This document shows positions 44,595 to 53,213 of a stretch of DNA of 64,000 nucleotides, piece after piece (position 1 is the first letter of the stretch; every line of letters begins with the position of its first letter). Source of the DNA: Ruminococcaceae bacterium R-25 (GTDB lineage Bacteria > Bacillota > Clostridia > Saccharofermentanales > Saccharofermentanaceae). Location of the stretch: contig QGFZ01000001.1 in assembly GCA_003149065.1 (NCBI GenBank), positions 310,001 through 374,000 of the forward strand. Reading direction: 5' to 3'. The position numbers were made by a program, and so were the translations under genes. A model generated the notes under the pieces. It worked only from the letters and a program-made list of their open reading frames with translations. It was not told where the DNA came from and did not search any database.

Positions 44595-45545
44595 ATGAAA
44601 AAAGCTCTTAAGACTATTGGGATAGTAATTCTCGCTCTGCTGGCAGTACTGGTCATTGCTGTGGTTGGTATTTTTATCTGGCACAGGATAATGCTCGAAA
44701 AGGAAAAGCCGTTGCTCGAACACCCTCTGGGACAGCTGATCGAAGTTGACGGCCACAATATGTGTGTTTATACGGAAGGTGAAGGGGAGCATACATTGCT
44801 GTTCCTTTCAGGATCCGGAACGCCCGCGCCCATTATTGATTTCAAGCCTTTATACTCGCTTTTGAATGATGATTACAGGATCGTCGTAATCGAAAAATAC
44901 GGCTATGGTTTCAGTGATGTGGTTGATACCGAGAGGTCATTTACCACGATCTTAAGACAGGACAGGGAAGTTCTCGAAAAGGCCGGCATTGAAGGCCCGT
45001 TCATCCTTTGCCCGCACTCTTTGTCCGGACTTGAAGCTATCCTGTGGGCTCAGGATTATCCTGATGAGGTTGAAGCCATTGTCGGTCTTGATAATGTACT
45101 CCCCAGAACATATGACAATTACGATGTTGAAGGAACCTTGAAACTCGAGGGCCTTTTTACCGCAGCAAGGGAACTGGGCCTTGCAAGGCTCTACTATTCT
45201 GACAGCTTTCTTCCGGACAGCCTTTCCAAGGAAGAGAAGGATCTCTACCGTGCCATTGCGTCAAGGAACCTGGTAAATGTGGATGTTATGAATGAGGGCA
45301 AGGCGATTTTCGATGCAGTCAGATTAATAGACAGCAAGCCCAAGCCTGATGTTCCGATTATAATGTTTATTTCCGACGGTAAAGAAACCAACGGCAGCGA
45401 CTGGATAGGCAATCACTATGCTTATGCTGCTGACCTGTCAAATGCAAAGGTCGTAGAACTCGGCTGCGGTCACTATGTGCATTATTTCAAGGCTGATGAG
45501 ATCGCTTCTGAGACGAGAGCTTTCCTCAAGGAGCAATTAGGTTAA
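44595..45545 (+). CDS. Membrane-anchored alpha/beta hydrolase
   Basis: The 316-residue protein has one N-terminal membrane helix (about 8-32) and an alpha/beta-hydrolase domain. The oxyanion segment LFLSGSGTPAP, the nucleophile elbow CPHSLSGLEA (Ser) and the C-terminal catalytic His in LGCGHYVHYF are visible. It probably cleaves an ester or amide outside or at the membrane; no substrate-specific feature was recognised. It starts 20 bp after the terminator of the vor-type operon and is followed by palindrome array B. Confidence 0.83.
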   Translation: MKKALKTIGIVILALLAVLVIAVVGIFIWHRIMLEKEKPLLEHPLGQLIEVDGHNMCVYTEGEGEHTLLFLSGSGTPAPIIDFKPLYSLLNDDYRIVVIEKYGYGFSDVVDTERSFTTILRQDREVLEKAGIEGPFILCPHSLSGLEAILWAQDYPDEVEAIVGLDNVLPRTYDNYDVEGTLKLEGLFTAARELGLARLYYSDSFLPDSLSKEEKDLYRAIASRNLVNVDVMNEGKAIFDAVRLIDSKPKPDVPIIMFISDGKETNGSDWIGNHYAYAADLSNAKVVELGCGHYVHYFKADEIASETRAFLKEQLG

Positions 45546-45600
45546 CCAATATACATAATAAAGATGGCCTTATAATGAAATGAACCGCCTATTTGAGAAG

Positions 45601-45794
45601 TGTATCGAAAACCCCTGGTTTTATTGTGTTTTCGATACAACAACGTTTTATGCTGTATCGAAAAAGGGTATTTTATGAGGTTTTCGATACAAAAACTCTA
45701 ATTTGTATCGAAACGGGGTGTTTTTGAAGGTTTTCGATACAGAAAAGTGCGACCTTGTATCGAAACCGCTTGGCTTTTATGTGTTTTCGATACA
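45601..45794. repeat. Palindrome array B: eight alternating 12-bp sites, four hairpin units
   Basis: The 337-bp gap between converging genes holds four inverted-repeat units at 45601-45639, 45654-45691, 45704-45741 and 45756-45794. Every left arm starts TGTATCGAAA and all four right arms are identical, GTTTTCGATACA. Arm starts at 45601, 45628, 45654, 45680, 45704, 45730, 45756 and 45783 give steps of 27, 26, 26, 24, 26, 26 and 27 bp. Loops of 14-15 nt differ but each keeps a TTTT core, mostly TTTTAT. Spacers are 12-14 nt and unrelated. The geometry equals array A, yet the arms share only GAAA with it. No open frame or terminator explains it. Confidence 0.92.
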
Positions 45795-45882
45795 AAAAGG
45801 TAATTTACCTGAATTTGCTCAAATTCTTACCAAAAACCGCAAAATAAGTGTGAAATAGGTATTCAGCCAGATCTGCAGTCTT

Positions 45883-46416
45883 TTACGCGAAAGGTATGAG
45901 CGTTGCAACGCCGTTTTCGATGATGATATAAGACGGTTTTGTATCTTCCTTCGGAATTGAAGGAGAGCCCGGATTCATATATCGGATCTTACGGCCGTCT
46001 TCGTATTCCCAGATGATATCTCCTGCAACATGCGTATGTCCTGTAAGAAGGATCGCATCTTCAGGCATAACGGCAGGAAGGTTCATAGGGTTATAGATAT
46101 GGCCGTGAGTTACGAAGAAAACTGTTCCTTCGTCAACTAAGTAGACGTAATCTGCCAGGATAGGGAACTTTAAGACCATCTGGTCTACTTCGGTATCGCA
46201 GTTTCCTCTTACGGCAATGATCTTATCCGCATAGCCGTTAAGTAAACTGATTACCTTCTTTGGTTCGTAATGAGCGGGAAGATCGTTCCTGGGACCGTGA
46301 TAGAGAATGTCGCCCAGCAAAACGAGCTTGTCGGCTTTGCTCTCTATAAAAGCGTCAATGATGCGCTGTGCCCAGTATGAATCTCCGTGTATATCAGATG
46401 CTATAAAAAACTTCAT
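45883..46416 (-). CDS. yfcE: YfcE/MJ0936-family metallophosphodiesterase
   Basis: The 177-residue calcineurin-like enzyme has the full metal-ligand set: ASDIHGD, LLGDILYHGP, VRGNCDTE, THGHIY and TGHTHVAG. Family members hydrolyse phosphodiester bonds in vitro; the natural substrate is unknown, possibly cyclic dinucleotide or another small diester. The gene is convergent with array B at its 3' end and divergent from the LacI-GGDEF gene. Upstream, AGAAGAGGTC precedes the ATG on the minus strand. Confidence 0.9.
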   Translation of the reverse strand: MKFFIASDIHGDSYWAQRIIDAFIESKADKLVLLGDILYHGPRNDLPAHYEPKKVISLLNGYADKIIAVRGNCDTEVDQMVLKFPILADYVYLVDEGTVFFVTHGHIYNPMNLPAVMPEDAILLTGHTHVAGDIIWEYEDGRKIRYMNPGSPSIPKEDTKPSYIIIENGVATLIPFA

Positions 46417-46532
46417 AAGATGACCTCTTCTAAACTAACTCTGAATAGAATAACACGATAAAGCAGATGCAGGCAGCGAAAAAATCTAAAACATAATTTA
46501 CAATGCGTTAACCATTCCGCCGTTTCAAAGAA

Positions 46533-46538
46533 TATAAT
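46533..46538 (+). promoter_or_regulatory. -10 element of the LacI-GGDEF gene
   Basis: A perfect TATAAT lies 35 bp upstream of the chosen start; the -35 is unclear. Confidence 0.42.
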
Positions 46539-46573
46539 AATTTTGTAAGTATGTGTTTTCGTGGGAATGGAAA

Positions 46574-48496
46574 ATGAGAAAAATCGCTGTATTTACATCT
46601 CATGTTTATGAGCAGATGTCGGCCATGATGCAGAAGGGCCTCATTGATGCTGCAAGGAAATATGGCGTTAAGCTTATCTTTTTCGCGAGTTTCGGTGATT
46701 CATACAGTGCCAGGAACTATGGTGAATTTTCGAGATACGATGAAGGTGACTGCGTATCTTTCGATATTCCCGACTTGGATGATTTTGACGGAGTTATCAA
46801 GATAAGCACCTATTTCAGCCAGATTATCAAGGACCATCTGAAAAAGCTCCTTTCTGAATACGATAAGCCGATTATCAATATCGGAGGCAAGGATGAGGAA
46901 CAGTTTAATGTGCGCTGCGATGACATCGCCACTTTTTCGAAAGTCGTTGAGCACGTAGTCGAGTGCCACGGCTGTAAGGATATTTTCCATCTGGCAGGCG
47001 AAAAGACTAAGAACTTTACGCAAGAGCGCCTTGATGCTTTTAAGACTGTTTTAGAATCCCACGGCATTCCTTTTGAGGAAGAGAAGAATTATTATGGAAC
47101 GCTCTGGTTCGACTGCGGCGAGGATGCTCTGGACTATATTCTCAAAGTTTACGAAAACAGAGACAGGAAGCTTCCCGAAGCTGTTGTCTGTGATAACGAT
47201 TATTCGGCTGTAGGTCTTATCAATGCCTGCAAGGAAAGAGGCATAAGAGTTCCTGAAGACCTCATCATTACCGGATTTGACGGAGTAGCTGAATCTGTCA
47301 GCGGTTTCCCTACGATCACAACGGCAAGACAGCCGTTCTATGATATGGGATATACGGCTATCACCACGATGCTCAAAATGACAGAAGGCGAGAAGTTCCC
47401 TGAGGACATAAAGATCGTTGGAGACATTCTCATTAACCAGTCGTGCGGTTGTGTTGAAAAGACCGTTGATAAGATCGAAGATTTCAGGCTTGTCTATACT
47501 CGCAGGCTGGACAATGCCACGGGAATAGCTCAGTCCATGACCAATCTCATGATAAGCGTTTCCGAGAATACGTCTTTTGATGACTGCTTCAGTGCTATAA
47601 GCAAAAATGCCAAGACCGATACGGGTTTTAAAGAAATGCTTCTCTGCCTTGCGCCCGGCTGGGATAAACAGAGGATCGTAGGTGAGGGCTTCTCCAAAGA
47701 AGATGAGGAGATGACCATAGTCACCGGTTACCGGGGAGAGGAAAACGTTCCTGTTCAGACATTCAGAAAGAAAGACATACTGCCTAAAGATATGCTCGAA
47801 GACCCTAATCCATATTATGTCTTCGCGCTCCATCATCTGCAGTACTACATGGGATATCTTATCGTTTCTCCCGATATCGATTACCGTGAACAGAAAGCTG
47901 TCCAGTCCTGGTTCGTTAACCTGGGAGTAATCATGGAGACAAAGCGTATCCAGAGAGACCTGGAACGCTCGGTATCAAGACTGAAATTCCTTTACAACAG
48001 GGATATGCTGACAGAGCTTTATAACCGTTGGGGACTGGAAGAGCATTTCCAGACTTTCTATAACGAATGCATCGCGTTAAAAAGCGGTCTTACTTTCATA
48101 GCCATTGATATGGACGGCCTCAAATACATTAATGACAATTTCGGACATAACGAAGGTGACTACGGCCTTAAGACGATCGCTTATGGTCTCATGAGTGCTT
48201 CAACCGGAGATGAGATATGTGCAAGAACCGGCGGTGATGAGTTCATTGTCCTGGCAAAGAACTATACAGAAGAAAAGGCTTTGAAGTTCATAGAAAGAGC
48301 CAGAACGGTGATTGCGAAGAAAGTGATGCTCGACGGTAAGGAGTTCAAAGTCGGATTCAGTTCCGGTATCCATGTCGAATATCCTGATGATTCGTCTGAG
48401 AGTGATGCGCATAAGGTATTTGAGCATTGTCTGAAAGCGGCAGATGAGTCTATGTACAGCGAGAAAAGGGGCCATAAGAACGGCAGAAACGGGTAA
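46574..48496 (+). CDS. LacI-type sugar-sensor domain fused to GGDEF diguanylate cyclase
   Basis: The 640-residue cytoplasmic protein begins directly with a LacI/GalR-like periplasmic-binding fold (about 1-285: KIAVFTSHVYEQMSAMM through VCDNDYSAVGLINACKERG, then ITGFDGV), without the DNA-binding helix-turn-helix. A middle region (about 300-470) is followed by a GGDEF domain (about 480-640) with AIDMDGLKYINDNFGHN and the active loop ARTGGDEFIVLA. The RxxD inhibitory site is absent (STGD there). GTG 46553 is in frame, but the purine-rich GGGAATGG before ATG 46574 supports the later start. It would couple a small ligand, likely a sugar, to c-di-GMP synthesis. It lies just upstream of the glycogen operon. 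Confidence 0.88.
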   Translation: MRKIAVFTSHVYEQMSAMMQKGLIDAARKYGVKLIFFASFGDSYSARNYGEFSRYDEGDCVSFDIPDLDDFDGVIKISTYFSQIIKDHLKKLLSEYDKPIINIGGKDEEQFNVRCDDIATFSKVVEHVVECHGCKDIFHLAGEKTKNFTQERLDAFKTVLESHGIPFEEEKNYYGTLWFDCGEDALDYILKVYENRDRKLPEAVVCDNDYSAVGLINACKERGIRVPEDLIITGFDGVAESVSGFPTITTARQPFYDMGYTAITTMLKMTEGEKFPEDIKIVGDILINQSCGCVEKTVDKIEDFRLVYTRRLDNATGIAQSMTNLMISVSENTSFDDCFSAISKNAKTDTGFKEMLLCLAPGWDKQRIVGEGFSKEDEEMTIVTGYRGEENVPVQTFRKKDILPKDMLEDPNPYYVFALHHLQYYMGYLIVSPDIDYREQKAVQSWFVNLGVIMETKRIQRDLERSVSRLKFLYNRDMLTELYNRWGLEEHFQTFYNECIALKSGLTFIAIDMDGLKYINDNFGHNEGDYGLKTIAYGLMSASTGDEICARTGGDEFIVLAKNYTEEKALKFIERARTVIAKKVMLDGKEFKVGFSSGIHVEYPDDSSESDAHKVFEHCLKAADESMYSEKRGHKNGRNG

Positions 48497-48584
48497 TATT
48501 CCTTATTTGTTCGAAAAATCAGCACCGTTATGTAAACTTTGCACAAAAGCGACGGCAAAAATCATCGTTTTTTTGTATTTTCGG

Positions 48585-48613
48585 TTGGATAATTCTCTAA
48601 TTTAGTTTATAAT
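48585..48613 (+). promoter_or_regulatory. Promoter of the glycogen operon
   Basis: TTGGAT, a 17-bp spacer and a perfect TATAAT (48608-48613) lie about 90 bp upstream of glgB. The leader RNA that follows can form small hairpins (AAGGG...CCCTT and TGCATT...AATGCA). Confidence 0.65.
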
Positions 48614-48703
48614 ATCTGTTATTAAGGGCGTCAGCCCTTGGCTTTTGACGTGCATTTATAATGCATCGCCGATAATACGACACAGGGAGGCAGAGCAACA
48701 TCA

Positions 48704-50797
48704 ATGGATGCCGCTTATTTATTTAACAACGGCGAGAATTTTATGAGCTATAAATTCCTCGGCGCTCATCCTTATGAGGACGAGAACGGGAAGGGCTTTA
48801 TATTCCGCGTATGGGCTCCTCATGCAAGAATGGTCAGTGTTATGGGTGATTTCAATGATTGGGATCCCAATGACTGCCAGATGTTTATGCTTGGAAAGAC
48901 CGGAATCTGGGAACAGAAAGTACCTGATGCCCAGCAATGGGACAGATATAAATACAGAGTTATCGGTGCGGATAACAGGATCTATGAGAAGGGTGATCCC
49001 TTCGCTAGACATTTCGAGACCAGACCTAATAATGCGTCTATCATCTACGATCCTGACGATTATATCTGGAACGATGACGAATTCTGCAAGAACCGCACGG
49101 ATGCTTTGGCACCTAAGCCGATCAACATTTATGAGATCCATTTGGGTTCATGGAGAAGACATCCTGACGGAAACTTCTTTACTTACAGAGAACTCGCTAT
49201 AGACCTTGCTGATTACTGCAAGAAGATGCACTACACACATGTAGAGCTCATGCCTATTTTAGAGCATCCTTTGGATGACTCCTGGGGTTATCAGGTTACA
49301 GGTTATTACGCAGTTACTTCCAGATTCGGAACTCCTGCAGATTTCAAGTTCATGGTAGATGTACTACACCAGAACGGAATCTCCATTATCCTCGACTGGG
49401 TACCTGCACACTTCCCGAAGAATATGGAAGGCCTTGTCAGATTTGACGGCACACCCTGCTATGAATATGCGGATCCCAGGATCGGCGAGCACAGGGAGTG
49501 GGGCACCTATGTTTTCGATTATTCAAAGAACGAAGTTATATCGTTCCTTATCTCCAATGCCGTATACTGGCTTGATGAATTCCATCTTGATGGTATCCGC
49601 GTAGACGCAGTATCTTCAATGCTCTACAGAGATTACGGAAGACAACAGTATATCCCGAACAGGTTCGGTGGCAACGAGAATCTTGAGGCAATCGATTTCT
49701 TTAAAAAGCTCAATTCCACGATCAGAAAGAATTATCCTCATGCAATGATCATTGCTGAAGAATCCACTGCTTGGCCCAAGGTATCCCATCCCGTTGAGTT
49801 CGGCGGTCTGGGCTTTACGCACAAGTGGAACATGGGCTGGATGCACGATACTCTGGATTATTTCTCAACTGATTCTTATGCGAGAGCATGGCATCACGAT
49901 GAATTCTGCTTCTCGATGATGTATGCATTCTCCGAAAATTACATCCTGAGCCTGTCTCACGATGAAGTAGTTCACGGCAAGCATTCTTTGATAGACAAGA
50001 TGCCGGGCGATATCTGGAGAAAGTTCGCATCTCTCAGAACCATGATGATGTATCAGATCAGCCATCCGGGCGGAAAGCTCAACTTCATGGGTGCTGAATT
50101 CGGTCAGTTTATCGAGTGGCGTTTCTATGAGCAGCTCGAGTGGTTCCTGTTGGATTATGAATCACACCGCCTGCTCCAGAACTTCAACAGCGAGCTCAAT
50201 AAGTTCTACATCGAAAATCCCCAGCTGTGGGAAGATGACCACACATGGGCAGGCTTTGAATGGATCGCTGCAGACGATACAAAGAATAACGTTTTCGTAT
50301 ACAAGAGATCTTGTCCGGATCCCAAGAGAAACGATATTTATGTAGCTCTCAACATGGTCCCCCAGCCGCTCGAAGGCTATGAGATGCCTGTTTACGAGCT
50401 CGGCACATATAAGATCGTATTCAACACTGATGATATGTGCCATGGCGGCTCAGGCTATCCTACGGCTACCGATATGAACGGCTGCTTTGAAGCGATCGAC
50501 GAGCCTTTGAACGGCAAGCCTTATAAGGTTAAGATCAACCTTCCTCCTTTGGCAGGTATCTACTTTATGAAGGTAAAAGATCCTGTAAAGAAGAGGGCAA
50601 AGAAGACCGTTAAGGCTGCTGATACAAAGAAGACTGTGGCAAAGAAGACTGCTGCAAAACCGGCTGCAAAAAAGACTGCAAAAGCAGCTCCAAAGAAGGC
50701 TGTAAAGGCAGCAGAAACAAAGCCTGCAAAGAAGACCGCGGCTAAAAAGCCTGCAGCTTCCAAGAAGGCTGAAACTAAAACGAAGAAAACAAAATAA
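48704..50797 (+). CDS. glgB: 1,4-alpha-glucan branching enzyme with Lys/Ala-rich tail
   Basis: The 697-residue enzyme makes alpha-1,6 branches in glycogen. An N-terminal CBM48 (about 20-110, FRVWAPHARMVSVMGDFNDW) precedes the GH13 catalytic domain with the nucleophile region GIRVDAVSSMLY, acid/base IIAEEST and the third acidic site LSHDEVVHGK. The starting residues MDAAYLFNNGENF match clostridial GlgB, supporting ATG 48704 although its GGGAGG is 13 nt away. After residue about 624 the protein continues as a 74-residue basic tail of AKK/PAAKK blocks, not part of the usual enzyme. It heads the operon glgB-glgC-glgD-glgA-GH13, 24 bp before glgC. Confidence 0.95.
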   Translation: MDAAYLFNNGENFMSYKFLGAHPYEDENGKGFIFRVWAPHARMVSVMGDFNDWDPNDCQMFMLGKTGIWEQKVPDAQQWDRYKYRVIGADNRIYEKGDPFARHFETRPNNASIIYDPDDYIWNDDEFCKNRTDALAPKPINIYEIHLGSWRRHPDGNFFTYRELAIDLADYCKKMHYTHVELMPILEHPLDDSWGYQVTGYYAVTSRFGTPADFKFMVDVLHQNGISIILDWVPAHFPKNMEGLVRFDGTPCYEYADPRIGEHREWGTYVFDYSKNEVISFLISNAVYWLDEFHLDGIRVDAVSSMLYRDYGRQQYIPNRFGGNENLEAIDFFKKLNSTIRKNYPHAMIIAEESTAWPKVSHPVEFGGLGFTHKWNMGWMHDTLDYFSTDSYARAWHHDEFCFSMMYAFSENYILSLSHDEVVHGKHSLIDKMPGDIWRKFASLRTMMMYQISHPGGKLNFMGAEFGQFIEWRFYEQLEWFLLDYESHRLLQNFNSELNKFYIENPQLWEDDHTWAGFEWIAADDTKNNVFVYKRSCPDPKRNDIYVALNMVPQPLEGYEMPVYELGTYKIVFNTDDMCHGGSGYPTATDMNGCFEAIDEPLNGKPYKVKINLPPLAGIYFMKVKDPVKKRAKKTVKAADTKKTVAKKTAAKPAAKKTAKAAPKKAVKAAETKPAKKTAAKKPAASKKAETKTKKTK

Positions 50798-50821
50798 GCT
50801 CATATACGGAGGTAGTTCATT

Positions 50822-52081
50822 ATGGGAAGAACTGAAGTCGTTGCGATGATACTCGCAGGAGGACAGGGAAGCAGACTCGGTGTACTGACCAAGACAGTTG
50901 CAAAACCGGCTGTTCCTTTCGGAAGCCGTTACAGGATCATCGATTTCCCGCTTTCAAATTGCGTTAACTCGGGAATCGAGATCGTTGGTGTTCTTACGCA
51001 GTATCAACCGTTGGCACTTAACACATACGTAGGTAACGGACATCCGTGGGACCTCGACAGAAACAATGCGGGTGCATATATCCTTCCGCCTTTCCAGAGC
51101 AATTCAGGTTCTGACTGGTACAAGGGTACAGCTAACGCTATCTACCAGAATATGAGCTTTATCGATGATAACGATCCTGAATATGTCGTTATCCTCTCCG
51201 GTGACCACATCTACAAGATGGATTATGCCGCAATGCTCAAGTCTCATATCGAAAAGAATGCTGACGCTACGATCGCCGTTTATGAAGTACCGTGGGAAGA
51301 AGCTCCCAGATTCGGTATCCTCAATACTAAAGATGACGACGTTATCGAAGAATTCGAAGAAAAGCCTGCAAAGCCGAAGAGCAATCTCGCTTCAATGGGC
51401 GTTTATATCTTCACCTGGAGCGTATTAAGACAGGCATTGATCGAAGACGAAGCTAATCCGAATTCCAATAACGACTTCGGTAAGAATATCGTTCCGAATC
51501 TCCTGGGACAGGGCAAGAAGCTCGTTGCTTACAGATTCTCCGGTTATTGGAAGGATGTAGGAACGATCTCATCCCTCTGGGAAACAAATATGGATATCCT
51601 TGATAAGCCTGAAGAGATCAACCTCGTAGACAGATCCTGGAAGATCTTCTCCAGAAACCCTGTAAAGCCTTCACATTTCATCGGTTCAGGCGCAAAGGTA
51701 AAGAATTCCGCTCTTACAGACGGATGCCGTATCTTCGGTGACGTAGAGCATTCAGTTCTTTCCGAGTCTGTAATCGTTGAGAAGGGCGCTATCGTTAAGG
51801 ACTGCGTCCTCATGCCGGGTGTTGTCGTCAAGGAAGGCGCACACATTGAGCGCTGCGTAATCGATCAGGGAACAGTAATCGGTAAGAACGTTCAGGCAGG
51901 AAGCTTTGTAGAGGGCGAAGGACCTTACACAAACCATAAGATCTGTTCTGAAGGCATCTGCGTTTTCGAACGCGGACTGACGATAAAGGACGGAGCGGTA
52001 ATACCTGCTAACAGCATGATCGATTCTGATCTGGAAGTGCCCGAAGATTGCAAGATCATCGAGTCAAAATTCAGAGCATGA
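50822..52081 (+). CDS. glgC: Glucose-1-phosphate adenylyltransferase, catalytic subunit
   Basis: The 419-residue enzyme makes ADP-glucose for glycogen. The nucleotide loop [20 protein letters not shown], the following [20 protein letters not shown], the sugar-binding region ASMGVYIF and a C-terminal left-handed beta-helix are all present. ACGGAGG precedes the ATG. It is followed 20 bp later by glgD, its non-catalytic partner in Firmicutes. Confidence 0.95.
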   Translation: MGRTEVVAMILAGGQGSRLGVLTKTVAKPAVPFGSRYRIIDFPLSNCVNSGIEIVGVLTQYQPLALNTYVGNGHPWDLDRNNAGAYILPPFQSNSGSDWYKGTANAIYQNMSFIDDNDPEYVVILSGDHIYKMDYAAMLKSHIEKNADATIAVYEVPWEEAPRFGILNTKDDDVIEEFEEKPAKPKSNLASMGVYIFTWSVLRQALIEDEANPNSNNDFGKNIVPNLLGQGKKLVAYRFSGYWKDVGTISSLWETNMDILDKPEEINLVDRSWKIFSRNPVKPSHFIGSGAKVKNSALTDGCRIFGDVEHSVLSESVIVEKGAIVKDCVLMPGVVVKEGAHIERCVIDQGTVIGKNVQAGSFVEGEGPYTNHKICSEGICVFERGLTIKDGAVIPANSMIDSDLEVPEDCKIIESKFRA

Positions 52082-52101
52082 GGTAAAGGAGATTAAGACA
52101 T

Positions 52102-53211
52102 ATGTTTAATAATGCGATGGGCCTTATCTTGGCCGACAACAAAAAGATATCTCTGGGCGAGCTCTCCAATCCCCGCGCGCTTTCAGCTATGCCTTTCGGC
52201 GGAAGATACAGGATCATTGACTTCATGTTGTCCAACATGGTCAATTCAGGCGTAAAGAATGTTGGACTTCTTACTTACAATAAGTATAAGTCTTTGATGG
52301 ACCACACTGGAACCGGTGGAGCATGGTCTTTGGACAGAAAGAATGACGGTCTTCATATCCTGCCGCCTTATGTCAACTCTGAAGCTACGAACATCAGCTC
52401 TGACGAAGAGCTCACAGGCGTTATCGACTTCTTAAGACAGTCCAGAACACCTTATGTTATCGTTGCAGGCGCTAACGTTATCCTCAACACGACATTTGAT
52501 TCCTTCATCAAGTCCCACGAGGAATCCGGCGCTGACATTTCCGTCATGTATAACCGTGACGGAACTAAGTTCGGTAATCCTTCTTATATCCTTGACATTG
52601 ACGACGACGGCTTTGTAAGAGACATGCTCTACAATCCCGCAAAGGCTACATCTCCCAAGTGCTCACTCGGTATCCTCTGCCTCAGAAGAGACCTTCTGAT
52701 CGACATCCTCGCTCGTCAGATGGCACACGGCCAGAGCCACTTCGGTATCCACTCGATCGTTAAGATGTTCGATGAGTTCAAGGTTCACGGATTTGAGTAT
52801 TCCGGCGTTGTCTTGAGAATCAACAACGTTCAGAGCTACTTCAACGCATCGATGTCACTTCTTACAGATTCGGTCCGAAATGACCTGTTCTGGAGCGGTA
52901 AGCCCATTTATACTAAGGTCAAGGACGAGGCTCCTACGCTTTACTTCGACAACGCTGAGATGAGCGATTCTATCGTATCCGACGGCTGCCGCATCTATGG
53001 TAAGGTTGAGAGCTCCGTAATATTCAGAAGTGTTACGATCGCGAAAAATACTACGATCAAGAATTGTGTAATCATGCAGGACGTTCACATCTCTGAGAAC
53101 TGCCATCTCGAAAACGTTATCTTGGACAAGAACGCTTTCGTAAGACCTGGCGTAAGACTTGTCGGCCATCCCGACTATCCTATTGTAATAGGAAAAGGAG
53201 CAGGTATCTGA
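52102..53211 (+). CDS. glgD: Glucose-1-phosphate adenylyltransferase subunit GlgD
   Basis: The 369-residue paralogue of GlgC keeps FGGRYRIIDFMLSNMVNSGV and a C-terminal beta-helix, but lacks the GGxGxRL nucleotide loop (the start reads MGLILADNKKISLGEL). This is the normal form of GlgD, a regulatory subunit that assembles with GlgC and alters its activity. It sits between glgC and glgA with tight spacing (2 bp to glgA). Confidence 0.94.
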   Translation: MFNNAMGLILADNKKISLGELSNPRALSAMPFGGRYRIIDFMLSNMVNSGVKNVGLLTYNKYKSLMDHTGTGGAWSLDRKNDGLHILPPYVNSEATNISSDEELTGVIDFLRQSRTPYVIVAGANVILNTTFDSFIKSHEESGADISVMYNRDGTKFGNPSYILDIDDDGFVRDMLYNPAKATSPKCSLGILCLRRDLLIDILARQMAHGQSHFGIHSIVKMFDEFKVHGFEYSGVVLRINNVQSYFNASMSLLTDSVRNDLFWSGKPIYTKVKDEAPTLYFDNAEMSDSIVSDGCRIYGKVESSVIFRSVTIAKNTTIKNCVIMQDVHISENCHLENVILDKNAFVRPGVRLVGHPDYPIVIGKGAGI

Positions 53212-53213
53212 TT

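Noticed and set aside
45601-45794. Type III toxin-antitoxin RNA repeats (ToxI-like) or a set of terminators
   Set aside because: ToxI repeats are direct repeats followed by a terminator and a ToxN gene; here repeats are palindromic and the neighbours are a hydrolase and a YfcE-like enzyme. No hairpin is followed by a proper T tract.
52102-53211. Broken glgC copy
   Set aside because: Loss of the GGxGxRL loop is normal for GlgD, the known regulatory partner of GlgC in Firmicutes.
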